Part shown: positions 16,980 to 25,923 of the stretch, piece by piece | Layout: each line of letters starts with the position of its first letter | Position numbering within the stretch: position 1 is the first letter of the stretch | Source of the DNA: DAOUAG01 sp034432935 | GTDB lineage: Bacteria; Chloroflexota; Dehalococcoidia; SM23-28-2; RBG-16-64-32 | Length of the DNA stretch: 64,000 nt | NCBI GenBank assembly: GCA_034432935.1 | Contig: DAOUBD010000028.1 | Coordinates: 4,915-68,914 of the forward strand | Reading direction: 5' to 3' | Position numbers and translations under genes: made by a program | The notes under the pieces: model-generated | What the model was told of the DNA's origin: nothing | Seen by the model: only the letters and a program-made list of their open reading frames with translations | The model's database searches: none

Positions 16980-18485
16980 CTACAGCGTCGACCCGATCCC
17001 CGGGCAGGAAGGGACGACCGGATTGGAGAGGCCGGCCGCGTAGCGCAGGATGCGCAGGGCGTCCACGGCATCCACGGCGCCATCACAATTGACGTCCCCG
17101 TAGGCGAAGCCTAAGCCGGGGCGAACGTCGCCCGGATCGGGGCAAGAGGGCACGGTGAAGGGCAGGCCTGCCACGTGCCGCAGGACGAACAGGGCGTCCA
17201 CCGCATCAACGGCTTTGTCGCAGTTGACGTCGCCTTGCAGGCCTTGGGGCGGCGGCACGAAAGACTGCGCCTCGAAGGCCCCGATATCGCACCGGGGCGT
17301 GCCATCGCCATCGCCGTCCCGGGGCCGGGGCAGGCCCCGCTGGTCTACGGCGGGACATTGCGCGTCGTCGCCGCTGTCGAGGGCCGGGCTGCCCGGCAGG
17401 AGGGCATGGGTCGGCGTTGGGCCTCCGTTGTCGGCAAGGGGGCCCAGAACGTTCCCGGCGTTAGCGATATCGCCCGGGCCGGATAGTTGACAGGAGCCAT
17501 CGCTGTCCAGGTTGTGCCCCAGGGAGACGGCTGGCGTGCCATCACAGTCTTCAGGGGAGTTGTCGGCGATGATAATGTTCACAACGTTGAGACTGGCGCT
17601 GCACGTATCACACACGAAGTTCAAGATTCCGCCGCCGCGTTCGGCGCTATTGCCAACGATGGTCACGTTAGTTAGGGTGACGTCGCCGTTTACGTTATCA
17701 AGGCCTGCGCCCAAGCGGGCGGTATTGCCGCTGATGGTGCTGTTGGTAATCGAGAGGGCGTTGCCCGTCACGGAGATGCCACCGCCGCTGCGCGATCCGC
17801 CGCTCTCTGACGTGACCTTGTTGCCGCTGATGGTGCTCTCTTCTATCGTGACATCCCCGTAGTTCGAGCGGATGCCGCCGCCCTCTGGGTTGGTGCCAGA
17901 CGGGTTGTCCACCGTCTGGTTACTGGCTACGACGGCGCGCCGCAGGTGCAACGTTCCAAAGTTGTAGATGCCGCCGCCGGCGTTGGCTACGTTGCCTATG
18001 ACGGAGATGTCCTCAAGGGTGAGCGTCCCATTGTTGTAGATGCCGCCGCCCAGTCCCGTGGTAGCGCCGTTGGCGATCGTTACACCCTGGATGACGACTA
18101 CACCATCCGCCGTGAGGACGCGGTCGATGCCGGCGGCATCGATGATGGTGGCGCCGGGGCCAGCGCCGGTAATGGTCAGGTCCTCCCCGATGTTGAGGTC
18201 GCCGGTCGCGTCGAAGTATTCATCGGCGCCCGGTATGGTGAGGGTGTAGGTGCCGGCTGGCAGGGTGATGTCATCGGCGCCCGGGAGCGCGTTGGCCTCC
18301 ATGATGGCGGCGCGCAGGGTGCACTGGCCGCCGGCGCTGGCGCAGACGCCATCGCCAGGATTGGCATCGATGGCATCGGCCGTGGAGTTGACGGTAAAGC
18401 CAGCGCCAGCGGCAGGCTGTGGTCCCGGGAATGCCAAGGCCGCCGCCAGCAGGAGAACGACGGTGACGATAACATGTACGTACAT
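16980..18485 (-). CDS. Secreted CSLREA/right-handed beta-helix protein with dockerin-like repeats
   Basis: A 501-residue exported protein. After a signal peptide (residues 1-29) comes a CSLREA-type segment (FTVNSTADAIDANPGDGVC...CTLRAAIMEANA), then a parallel beta-helix of short repeats (VTIANGATTGLGGGIYNNG, STISGNTARLGAGLDN and similar, about 60-320), a choice-of-anchor-Q-like closing segment (NGGPTPTHALLPGSPALDSG) and two dockerin-like EF-hand repeats (GDVNCDKAVDAVDALFVLR and GDVNCDGAVDAVDALRILR, about 415-495). The likely role is surface display or adhesion. ATG at 18485 has GAAGGAGGCTCGCA upstream. The dockerins closely resemble those of the protein at 2544-4343. Confidence 0.85.
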   Translation of the reverse strand: MYVHVIVTVVLLLAAALAFPGPQPAAGAGFTVNSTADAIDANPGDGVCASAGGQCTLRAAIMEANALPGADDITLPAGTYTLTIPGADEYFDATGDLNIGEDLTITGAGPGATIIDAAGIDRVLTADGVVVIQGVTIANGATTGLGGGIYNNGTLTLEDISVIGNVANAGGGIYNFGTLHLRRAVVASNQTVDNPSGTNPEGGGIRSNYGDVTIEESTISGNKVTSESGGSRSGGGISVTGNALSITNSTISGNTARLGAGLDNVNGDVTLTNVTIVGNSAERGGGILNFVCDTCSASLNVVNIIIADNSPEDCDGTPAVSLGHNLDSDGSCQLSGPGDIANAGNVLGPLADNGGPTPTHALLPGSPALDSGDDAQCPAVDQRGLPRPRDGDGDGTPRCDIGAFEAQSFVPPPQGLQGDVNCDKAVDAVDALFVLRHVAGLPFTVPSCPDPGDVRPGLGFAYGDVNCDGAVDAVDALRILRYAAGLSNPVVPSCPGIGSTL

Positions 18486-18502
18486 TGCGAGCCTCCTTCA
18501 CT

Positions 18503-21199
18503 CTACGGCGAGCTCTGCCAAACGCCCCCGCCGAGTGGCCAGCGCAGCGTCGCTATCTCGTTGCTCCGCAGCGGGAGGGATACCTCGCCGCCTGCCGCCC
18601 TTAGCGGCGACGGATCCTCCTCGTTCAGGTTCACCCGCTGTGGCTCCCCCGCCGCCAGCGGGAAACGTATGCTCGCCTGCACCGGGCGGTCCAGGATGTT
18701 GTAGACCCGCAGCACCACCCCCTCCGCATCCTCCGACAACTTCAGGGCCGAGGGTACGACGCCGGCCGGCCCTAGTTCCATCAGAGTGTCTTCTAGTGGC
18801 AGCCGCCCGGCGCCCCTGGTGGTGCGCACGGCTCGTAGCGGCCGGAGAAAGCGGTGGGCCTCGGCGTAGGCCTGCTCCCAGCCGCCCTGGTGCGGGATGA
18901 TGCAGTAGTGGAAGCGCCAGCGCCCCTTCATCTGGGCGCCGGGGGTCATGGGCGCCGGGCCGGCGTGACCCTTGCGCTCGTCCAGGTCGCCACGGGAAAG
19001 CCAGCCGACGCAGCGGAGAAGGGTCAAGGCGATGGTGACGCCGCCGTCATCTTCCGCCATCGCCTCGTATTCGGGCAGGCCGCGGTTCGCCAGCATGAAG
19101 CCGCGCTCGCCATCGCTGATGTCGACGAAGGCCTTTTGGGGGTGAAAGCCGACTGGGGCTTCCAGCCAAGACCAATCGGGCTCCGGCACCGCGAGGGGCC
19201 GCTGTACGACGCCGAAGTGCTGCTCGGCCCACGAGCGGTCGCAGGCGATGCCAGTGGGAAAGTGGACCCGCAGGCGGTGGTCTTCCGCCTGGTTATCCAC
19301 CTCGGTCTCGATCTCCACTCGGGGCACGCCGGGATAGAGGCTGATGCGACTGGTGATCTCGCAGCCCACCCGCTGGGGAGAGCGGCCGTGCCGGTCCGGG
19401 GTTAGGCGGGCGGGCAGAGCGTAGGTCTGGCGCACCTCCAGCGTCCAGCGGGCGGGGCCATTCTCCAGCACGCGAATGGAGGCGGGCTGGGCCGGCCGGC
19501 CGATGATCTCGTCGCGCCGGGGCCGAGAGTAGGTGTACTCATCGCCGCGGTCGCCGCCGTCGACAAACCGGTTCAGGCCCCCGTAGGTCAACCCGGAGGC
19601 CTTGTCCTCCACCGTAACCGCGCCCGTGGACGGATCGGCGGTCACCCGGAAGTATTCGTTCTCTATCTCCGGCGGTCCGGCCGTCTGGGGGCGCGGCGCT
19701 GCCCCCTGGGCGGCCGCTCCCGCTTCGCCGTACTCCACGCGATACGCCCGGTACCCCAGGCCGGGCAGGTCAGAGGCTACGAAACCGGCCATAACGCGCT
19801 CGCGGGGGTCCAAAGGCGAATGGATGTTGCGCCTGACGATCTGAAGGGGCAGGGCGCGGCCGCCCGGGTCTACCAGGCGGGCGGGCAGCCGGCCTTGATC
19901 CACCGGCAGGCGCACCGTACAAAAGTCGCAACGGGGGCCCGGCTCCGGGTTGAAGACCACTACGCAGCCCTCGCCCGGCGGCGACGCCAGTTCGGCGATG
20001 CGGTGGAGGGCCTCGTTCAGCACCGCCTCGGCGGCCTGCTGGCAGCGCTGGAAACGCAGGCGCACGTCGTCGTACACAGCGTCTACTGAGCAGCCAGTCA
20101 CCGAGTCGTGGGGGCCGTTCTGGAGGAGCATCCGCCAGGCCTGGCGCAGGAGTCCCGCGTCAGATCGCAGCCTCTCCTTCTCCGCCGCCGGATCGGCGCC
20201 TAGGCGCCGCTCGATCAAGGCTCGCCAGGCCGCCGCCGGTTCGGCGTAGCGGGCCAGCAGGTCTTCGCATTCCTGGTACCTCTGTTTCAACCACATGCGG
20301 GTGGAGAGCACCCCAGGCAAGATGTTGGACCGCTTGCTGTTGCGAAACTCTCCGGCCAGGCGCGGCAGGCGGTTGATATCCTCCCCCAGCTCTCGCCGGA
20401 TGGCGGCTGCCAGTTGGGGATAGTTGCCATGGATCATCTCGGCGTCCTCTAGCATCGCGTTCGCCGCCCGGATGACGCGGGAGAGCCCCGTGTGGGCCGG
20501 CAGGTGGTCCGTGCCGTTGGGCACCAGGACGTAGCGGGTGGTGGCCAGAGGCTCCAACAGGCGCCGGACGTTGTTCAGGGCTGCCCGAAGCTGCTCCGGC
20601 TCTTCAGGCATTACGGGCAGCATGCCGTATCCGAAGGGGAAGTGCAGCACGAGAACCTCCGAGCCATCCGGGGCGGCCCAGCGGAACTCCGAGGTGGTGG
20701 CCTCCGGTCCAACCCCCCGCCAGATAAGGGCGGTGTCTATGCCGAAGCCTCGCAAGATGGCCGGCAGGTGGGCGATGTGCCCGAAGGCGTCCGGAGCGTA
20801 CCCCACCATCATGGCCCCGCCGTACTCCCGGGCCGAGCGGATGCCGGTCATCAGGTTGCGGATGTGGGCCTCGCCGCCGATGAGGAACTCGTCGGGCAGG
20901 ACGTAGTTGGGCCCGATGAGCAGGCGTCCCTCCCGCACCAGGCGTTCGATCTCCGGCCGGCGGTCGGGCCGCACCTCCAGGTAATCGTCCAGGGGGACGG
21001 TCTGCCCGTCCAGTACGAAGTAGCGGAACTCAGGGTCGCGGGCGAACAGGTCCAAGAGCGCGTCCATCATGCGCACGAGCCGCACCCGAAACTCCTCGAA
21101 GGGCTGGTACCACTCCCGGTCCCAGTGGGTGTGGGAGACGACCACCAGAACGCGGCGCACGCCGGCCTCGGCCGCCTGGGACCTCTGCGGTCCGCTCAT
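18503..21199 (-). CDS. Glycoside hydrolase family 38 alpha-mannosidase
   Basis: An 898-residue enzyme expected to remove terminal alpha-linked mannose. The N-terminal catalytic domain opens with the metal-binding signature VVSHTHWDREWY (residues about 18-30), and the nucleophile Asp lies in VGYAPDAFGHIAHLP (about residue 128-142). The conserved linker RLPRLAGEFRNSKRSNILPGVLSTRMWLKQ and a helical middle domain with HDSVTGCSVDAVYDD (containing the usual HD) follow, then a large C-terminal beta domain. No signal peptide, so probably cytoplasmic. Its ATG overlaps the end of the PHP gene by 4 bases (ATGA), so the two are coupled. Confidence 0.94.
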   Translation of the reverse strand: MSGPQRSQAAEAGVRRVLVVVSHTHWDREWYQPFEEFRVRLVRMMDALLDLFARDPEFRYFVLDGQTVPLDDYLEVRPDRRPEIERLVREGRLLIGPNYVLPDEFLIGGEAHIRNLMTGIRSAREYGGAMMVGYAPDAFGHIAHLPAILRGFGIDTALIWRGVGPEATTSEFRWAAPDGSEVLVLHFPFGYGMLPVMPEEPEQLRAALNNVRRLLEPLATTRYVLVPNGTDHLPAHTGLSRVIRAANAMLEDAEMIHGNYPQLAAAIRRELGEDINRLPRLAGEFRNSKRSNILPGVLSTRMWLKQRYQECEDLLARYAEPAAAWRALIERRLGADPAAEKERLRSDAGLLRQAWRMLLQNGPHDSVTGCSVDAVYDDVRLRFQRCQQAAEAVLNEALHRIAELASPPGEGCVVVFNPEPGPRCDFCTVRLPVDQGRLPARLVDPGGRALPLQIVRRNIHSPLDPRERVMAGFVASDLPGLGYRAYRVEYGEAGAAAQGAAPRPQTAGPPEIENEYFRVTADPSTGAVTVEDKASGLTYGGLNRFVDGGDRGDEYTYSRPRRDEIIGRPAQPASIRVLENGPARWTLEVRQTYALPARLTPDRHGRSPQRVGCEITSRISLYPGVPRVEIETEVDNQAEDHRLRVHFPTGIACDRSWAEQHFGVVQRPLAVPEPDWSWLEAPVGFHPQKAFVDISDGERGFMLANRGLPEYEAMAEDDGGVTIALTLLRCVGWLSRGDLDERKGHAGPAPMTPGAQMKGRWRFHYCIIPHQGGWEQAYAEAHRFLRPLRAVRTTRGAGRLPLEDTLMELGPAGVVPSALKLSEDAEGVVLRVYNILDRPVQASIRFPLAAGEPQRVNLNEEDPSPLRAAGGEVSLPLRSNEIATLRWPLGGGVWQSSP

Positions 21200-22635
21200 G
21201 GCCGCGCCGGCTGAAGCCAGATGGGGTTCGTCATGGCCCAGACCACCTCGCCGCGGACGGCGTTGCCCCGGTACCCCCGCAGCTCCGCCCGAACGTAGCG
21301 ATGGCCCTCGGGGTCCAGAGAGAAGCTGAACACGATGTCGTCCCGGTCAAGGGGGATGATGTCCAGGGGGTGCCCGTCACAGAGGAGCCAGAGGCGCCGG
21401 TCCTGCCCGCCCCGGACGTGGACACGGAACTGGACGCGCCTTCCTTCGGGCACCGCCACGGTATCGCCCATCATCTTCTCGAAGCGGCCGTCACCGTCCG
21501 CGTCCGCCTCCAGCGCCAGCACCGCCCCGTCCGGGGCATCGCTGATGAACACATGGCCGCGCCGTATGCCATCCAGGATGGACGCCTCGCTGGGGCCGCC
21601 CTCGGCCCAGACCCAGGTGGTGGGGTTGCCGAGCCCGTGAGGGTGCCGCGGCCGCGCCGGCGGCACCGAATGGGTGTCCGACCCTCCGACCGCCACGACC
21701 CGCTGTCCGCGCCGCAACAGGGCGTCCCAGCGTTCCAGCGACTCCCAGTTGTAGAAGCGCCAGGGGGCCTGCCAGACCTCCATGCACGGATACCCATCCC
21801 AACCCCGGAAGAACCAAGGCGGGCCCACGCTCTTGGGGTGGTTCACAGAGATGAGGCCGCTCTTGCGCAGCACGTATTCCCGCACCGCCCGCATGGCGTC
21901 ATCATCGGCGCAGCGGAACTCCACCCACTCCCGCAGCCCCCAGACGTTGGCGTGCCCGAAGTACGTTGTGACCTCTTCTCCCGGGATGAGGACGATGGGC
22001 AGGCCGGATAGCGCCTCCACCTCCTCGTGGTGCGTGACGGTGTTATGATCCGTGATAGCCAAGAAGTCCAGGCCCAACGCCATGGCGGCGCGGGCCAGCT
22101 CTTCAACCGTGTTCTCGCCGTCGGAGTGCACCGTGTGGGAGTGGAGGTCTCCCTTCACCCAGCGGCTGCGGCCGTCCGCCTTCCGCGCCGGCCGGCTCCC
22201 AGCGGTCCGCGTACCCGGGGCGTTGGCATCGGGGCCTTCCGCCACCTCCAGGCGCACCGTCACCTCGTAACGCGCCCCCTCTGGTTCGATGCGATCCACC
22301 CCCAGCATCACGTGCCACTGGCCCGGGAAGAGGGGGCCACGGATGTACCCTGGGGTGGCCTCATGCGGCGCGATGAAGAACTCCGGTTTGGAAGACCCGC
22401 TCCAACCCCTGAAGCCGGGAGCGTCCAGAAACCCGTGGCCGCGGGAGTCGAAGAGGCCGATGTCTACGGTGTTCCCCGGCCCTAGGCCGAAGGGCGCCCT
22501 CACCGGATCGGAGTAGGAGTAGGAGACGTGGAGCCGACGCGTCCGCTCAGGAACGGGGAAGGGCAAGTAGAGGAATGGGCTGCGCCGCACGTCCTCAGGC
22601 CTGATGTGGCCTTCCATGCGCACAATGCGCTCCAA
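21196..22635 (-). CDS. PHP-domain metallohydrolase (CehA/McbA-like)
   Basis: A 479-residue protein with an N-terminal beta domain (residues about 1-160) and a PHP domain whose metal ligands are visible in GDLHSHTVHSDGENTVEELARAA, AITDHNTVTHHEE, IPGEEVTTYFGHANVWG, INHPKS-like SVNHPKSVGPP and GGSDTHSVPP. CehA/McbA relatives hydrolyse phosphoesters or carbamates. Start is TTG at 22635, backed by AAGGAGGCTGACCC. Operon with the GH38 mannosidase suggests work on a glycan or glycan phosphate, but this is inference. Confidence 0.88.
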   Translation of the reverse strand: MERIVRMEGHIRPEDVRRSPFLYLPFPVPERTRRLHVSYSYSDPVRAPFGLGPGNTVDIGLFDSRGHGFLDAPGFRGWSGSSKPEFFIAPHEATPGYIRGPLFPGQWHVMLGVDRIEPEGARYEVTVRLEVAEGPDANAPGTRTAGSRPARKADGRSRWVKGDLHSHTVHSDGENTVEELARAAMALGLDFLAITDHNTVTHHEEVEALSGLPIVLIPGEEVTTYFGHANVWGLREWVEFRCADDDAMRAVREYVLRKSGLISVNHPKSVGPPWFFRGWDGYPCMEVWQAPWRFYNWESLERWDALLRRGQRVVAVGGSDTHSVPPARPRHPHGLGNPTTWVWAEGGPSEASILDGIRRGHVFISDAPDGAVLALEADADGDGRFEKMMGDTVAVPEGRRVQFRVHVRGGQDRRLWLLCDGHPLDIIPLDRDDIVFSFSLDPEGHRYVRAELRGYRGNAVRGEVVWAMTNPIWLQPARP

Positions 22636-22722
22636 GGGTCAGCCTCCTTGCGCACCGCGAGGGAACGATTCGTGGCGCCAGTGTAGCACAGGCCCACGGG
22701 CAGCCGGTAGGCAGGCCGGCGG

Positions 22723-23559
22723 CTAGACGGCGGACAGGCGCCGCACCAGGAGGCAGGGCACGCGCCCATGCTGGGCGACGGGATAGGCCACGCTGCCCAG
22801 CACCCGGCTCAGGCTGCCGTTGCCCCGGGTGGCCATGGCGATGAGACCCGCGCCACAACCGTCCGCCAGCCGCACGATCCCCTCGAAGGGCTCCCCGGTG
22901 GTCACCATGGTCTCCGCCTTTACACCGGCTCCCTGCGCCTCGAGGGCCGCCCGTGCCAGGAACGCCCGCGCCTCCTCCAGGCAACCATCCAGCGCCCGGG
23001 CCACGCCCGGCGGCGCCTCCCTCGGGTCGCTATAGATGCCGATGGGCCTCACGACGTGGCACAACACAACCGAGCCACCCACCGCACCCGCCAGCTCCAG
23101 GGCCGCCGGGAGCGCGTGACGGGATTCCGGAGTCGCATCCAGGGGTACGAGAATCTTGCTTACCTCCCGCCACGGCCGGCTGCCGCTTGCGGCCCCTCTC
23201 ACCACCACGACGGGCCGGGGCGCGTGGCGAAGGACCATGTCCAGAGCCTGGCCGAACAGCCAGCGGCTGGTCCCGTAGGTCATCACCGTCAGCTCCGCCC
23301 CAGCAGCCGTGGCCACGATCACCTCTGCCGCGACCCCAGAGGCCACCTCGACACTCACCTTGAGCCCCTCCGACTCGATGTTTGTCTGGTGGCGTTTGAG
23401 ATAACGCTGGGCCGGGCCAGAGCCATCCGGGCGGCCCCCCTCCAGCACCGTCAAGAGGTGAAGGGACGCGCCGCAGCGGGCCGCGAGATGCTTGGCCCAG
23501 GCGAGCCCTGCCTCGGCAGCCGGGGTGCCATCCAATGGCGCGAGGATCTTCCTAGACAT
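22723..23559 (-). CDS. Universal stress protein, two UspA domains
   Basis: A 278-residue tandem UspA protein. Domain 1 covers residues 1-140 (MSRKILAPLDGTPAAEAGL ... TYGTSRWLFGQALDMVLRHAPRPVVVV); domain 2 covers about 145-275 (SKILVPLDATPES ... ATRGNGSLSRVLGSVAYPVAQHGRVPCLLV). The second has the ATP-binding pattern GxxGx9G[S/T]; the first lacks it. ATG at 23559 is preferred over an in-frame TTG at 23577 because the fold starts at this Met. Divergent from nagA; the shared region has GTTAA repeats. Role: stress survival, unspecified. Confidence 0.9.
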   Translation of the reverse strand: MSRKILAPLDGTPAAEAGLAWAKHLAARCGASLHLLTVLEGGRPDGSGPAQRYLKRHQTNIESEGLKVSVEVASGVAAEVIVATAAGAELTVMTYGTSRWLFGQALDMVLRHAPRPVVVVRGAASGSRPWREVSKILVPLDATPESRHALPAALELAGAVGGSVVLCHVVRPIGIYSDPREAPPGVARALDGCLEEARAFLARAALEAQGAGVKAETMVTTGEPFEGIVRLADGCGAGLIAMATRGNGSLSRVLGSVAYPVAQHGRVPCLLVRRLSAV

Positions 23560-23580
23560 ACGTGCCCCCAAGGGCAAGAC

Positions 23581-23596
23581 GTTAACAACCGGTTAA
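23581..23596. promoter_or_regulatory. Direct repeat GTTAA-N6-GTTAA in the usp/nagA divergent region
   Basis: GTTAA at 23581-23585 and 23592-23596 are 11 bp apart, the same spacing and near-identical sequence as the boxes before the response regulator gene (8523-8538). A related AGTTAC follows at 23598. Confidence 0.35.
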
Positions 23597-23628
23597 GAGT
23601 TACAAGGGCCGAGCCAGGGCAGCGGGTG

Positions 23629-23634
23629 TATGAT
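23629..23634 (+). promoter_or_regulatory. -10 element (TATGAT) of nagA
   Basis: GTGTATGAT is an extended -10 (TG upstream) 11 bases before the ATG at 23646, giving an expected leader of about 5 bases. Confidence 0.4.
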
Positions 23635-23645
23635 GCCAACAGACC

Positions 23646-24800
23646 ATGAGCACGCTGCTGCGCAACGCCCACATCGTTACCCCGGATGAGGAGATACCTT
23701 CGGGCTCCGTCCTCATAGAGGGCCAGAAGATAGCGGGCGTAGGCGCCGACCTGGCGCCCCCGGACGGCGCGCAGACCCTCGATCTCGGAGGGCTGACCCT
23801 GGCGCCCGGGTTCGTCGACCTGCATGTGCACGGCGGCGGCGGCTTCTCCCTCATGACCCCCGATCCAAGCGAGGCGCAGGGCTACAGCGCCTGGGTTCCG
23901 GCCACCGGCGCCACCTCGTTCCTGGCCACCATCTGCGCTTCCACACTGGAAGAGGGCCTGCGTTTCATCCGGGCCGCCGTGAAGGCCGCAGGAAACCCGC
24001 CGGGCGCTAGCCTGCTGGGCATCAACCTGGAGGGCCCCTTTGTCAACTCCGCGCGCCGGGGGGCCCTGCCCCCATCGTGGCCGCTGCCCCCGGACCAGCG
24101 CGCCTTCGATGGCATAGCCCAGGCCGCCCAGGGCCGCCTGCTGGTGATGACGGTAGCCCCCGAGCTGGCGGGCGCCGATGCCCTCATCCGGGCGGCCGTG
24201 GCCCGCGGCGTACGTGTGTCCGTTGGCCACACGGACGCAGATTACGAGACCGCCCGTAGGGCGTACGATGCCGGGGCCTCCCAGGTCACCCACGCCTTCA
24301 ACGCCATGCGCCCTTTCCACCACCGCGAGCCCGGGCCGGTAGCGGCCGCGCTGGACTCGCCGGGGGTCATCCTGGAGGTCATCGCTGACGGCGAGCATCT
24401 GCACCCCTCGGTGGTGGGCCTCCTGGCGCGCGCCTTCGGCCCTGAACGCATCGCCCTGGTCACCGACGGCGTCGCCCCAGCGGGCCTGGCAGCCGGAGCC
24501 CTGCGCATCGGGATGGAAGTGGCCCAGCTCCGGGGCCGCCGCGTGGAGCTTCCGGACGGCACCCTGGCCGGCGGCGCTTCCACCATGGACGCCCTTGTGC
24601 GCAACGTCGTGCAGTGGGGCTGCGCCAGCCTTTCGGAGGCCGTTCGTATGGCCGCATCCACGCCGGCCGCCGCCCTAGGCCTGGACCGGCGCAAGGGCCG
24701 CATCGCCCCCGGCTACGACGCCGACCTGGTGGCCCTGGACGCGCACCTGACGCCAGTGATGACCTGGGTGATGGGGCAGCTCGTTTTCTCGGCCCGCTGA
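23646..24800 (+). CDS. nagA: N-acetylglucosamine-6-phosphate deacetylase
   Basis: A 384-residue amidohydrolase that removes acetate from GlcNAc-6-phosphate, feeding amino-sugar or cell-wall recycling. Metal and substrate motifs are LAPGFVDLHVHGGGG (residues about 50-65), NLEGPFVN, SVGHTDADYETA, VTHAFNAMRPFHHREPG, ADGEHLHP and the catalytic Asp in LVTDGVAPAG; the closing strand KGRIAPGYDADLVALD is typical. ATG at 23646 lies close behind a TATGAT element. No nagB or sugar transporter is adjacent. A short hairpin (GAGGC-TCT-GCCTC, 24801-24813) directly follows the stop codon. Confidence 0.94.
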   Translation: MSTLLRNAHIVTPDEEIPSGSVLIEGQKIAGVGADLAPPDGAQTLDLGGLTLAPGFVDLHVHGGGGFSLMTPDPSEAQGYSAWVPATGATSFLATICASTLEEGLRFIRAAVKAAGNPPGASLLGINLEGPFVNSARRGALPPSWPLPPDQRAFDGIAQAAQGRLLVMTVAPELAGADALIRAAVARGVRVSVGHTDADYETARRAYDAGASQVTHAFNAMRPFHHREPGPVAAALDSPGVILEVIADGEHLHPSVVGLLARAFGPERIALVTDGVAPAGLAAGALRIGMEVAQLRGRRVELPDGTLAGGASTMDALVRNVVQWGCASLSEAVRMAASTPAAALGLDRRKGRIAPGYDADLVALDAHLTPVMTWVMGQLVFSAR

Positions 24801-24813
24801 GAGGCTCTGCCTC
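24801..24813 (+). terminator. Short hairpin after nagA (weak terminator candidate)
   Basis: GAGGC-TCT-GCCTC directly after the nagA stop codon, followed by TTCC only. The stem is 5 bp, so termination would be weak. Confidence 0.25.
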
Positions 24814-24885
24814 TTCCGCTGTAACCGCTGAGGCCTGTGGGCGTCTTACCATTCAGGACTGCACTCTGAAGTCAGTCCGGCTTCG

Positions 24886-24995
24886 AGCTTCGACAAGGGC
24901 AAACCGTTCCGAAAGGGCGGGGCGCAAAGCCACGGGCCTAAACCCCGGCGCTAAACGGGGCAAGGCCGCCGGGCCGCCGAAGGCGGATTGAAGCT
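24886..24995 (+). ncRNA. Cyclic-di-GMP-I (GEMM-I) riboswitch
   Basis: The 110-base element has the class I hallmarks in order: closing stem AGCTTC (24886-24891) with GAAGCT (24990-24995); GGGCAAACC; a hairpin with a GAAA tetraloop (CCGTTCC-GAAA-GGGCGG, 24904-24920); CGCAAAGCC; the tetraloop-receptor strand GGGCCTAAACC; a CCCCG/CGGGG hairpin; and GGCCGCCGGGCCGCCGAAGG, which lines up with the final strand of the Vc2 aptamer as I recall it. It lies 70 bases before a diguanylate cyclase gene. No strong terminator follows, so control may act on the ribosome site (AGGTGG at 25055-25060). Confidence 0.88.
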
Positions 24996-25065
24996 AAACG
25001 CATACCGGGACGCTGGCCCTTCGGAGCTGCAGCCGGAGAGACGCTACAGATAGACAGGTGGAAGC

Positions 25066-25923
25066 ATGCGAGCTCCGGGGCCCCACGGGCGAGAAACTAT
25101 AGAGGAGGAGATCGAACGGGAAGAGCGCGCCGTTGGCCGCGTGGTCAAGGCTGGCGGCGGGGCCGTCACAATCACCACCCTGGCCGCCCTGGGTCTCCTG
25201 GTGATGAGCGCGGACCACGCCTGGCAGTACCTGACGCTGGCCATGCTCGGCGGAGTGCCCCTGCTGTATGCCTTCGGTACGACAGCCGTCACCCGCCGCA
25301 TGCAAAAGTCGCTCCTGGAGCGGTACCAGGATCAGATACGGAGGCGCTTGGCTGAGCTGGAGGAGACGGCCTCACGGGATGAACTAACAGGGCTGCGCAA
25401 CCGGCGCTATTTCTACCAGGTGCTGGCGGCAGAGATCGAGCGCTGCCAGAGCAGCAAGGAGCCGTTGGCCCTGATCATGATGGACATGGACAAGCTCAAG
25501 AACATCAACGACGAGTACGGTCACCGGGTGGGCGATGCCGTCATCGCCGGCCTGGGCCGGGCCATCGCCACCCTCACCAGGGCCACCGACGTCGCGGCCC
25601 GGCTGGGGGGCGACGAGTTCGGCATCGTCATGCCGGGCACGGACAAGCGGGGCGCCTTCACCCTGGCCCAACGCCTCATGGACTACCTGGAGAGGACCCC
25701 CATGTACGAAGAAGGCGCCACCCGCGTCATGGCCAGCGTCTCCATCGGCGTCTCCGGCTTCCCCTGGGGAGGCGAGTCCGTGGAGGAGCTGATCCAGTGG
25801 GCAGACGCCGATATGTACGCCAACAAAGTCTCGCGCCGCCTGCCCCCCGTTATGGCCAAGGCCGAGGAAGGCCGCGAGACCCGCCGTCTGCCCGACGCCG
25901 ACGACTTCATAACAGGGTTCTGA
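25066..25923 (+). CDS. Diguanylate cyclase (GGDEF), membrane-anchored
   Basis: A 285-residue enzyme making cyclic di-GMP from two GTP. Two membrane segments (residues about 27-45 and 52-72) precede a coiled linker and the GGDEF domain (about 95-265), which has DELTGLRNRRYF at its start, an intact active site RLGGDEFG and an inhibitory site RATD exactly five residues before GGDEF, so product inhibition is expected. It lacks a known sensor domain. It stands directly behind a cyclic-di-GMP riboswitch and overlaps the HD-GYP gene by one base (TGATG). Confidence 0.95.
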   Translation: MRAPGPHGRETIEEEIEREERAVGRVVKAGGGAVTITTLAALGLLVMSADHAWQYLTLAMLGGVPLLYAFGTTAVTRRMQKSLLERYQDQIRRRLAELEETASRDELTGLRNRRYFYQVLAAEIERCQSSKEPLALIMMDMDKLKNINDEYGHRVGDAVIAGLGRAIATLTRATDVAARLGGDEFGIVMPGTDKRGAFTLAQRLMDYLERTPMYEEGATRVMASVSIGVSGFPWGGESVEELIQWADADMYANKVSRRLPPVMAKAEEGRETRRLPDADDFITGF

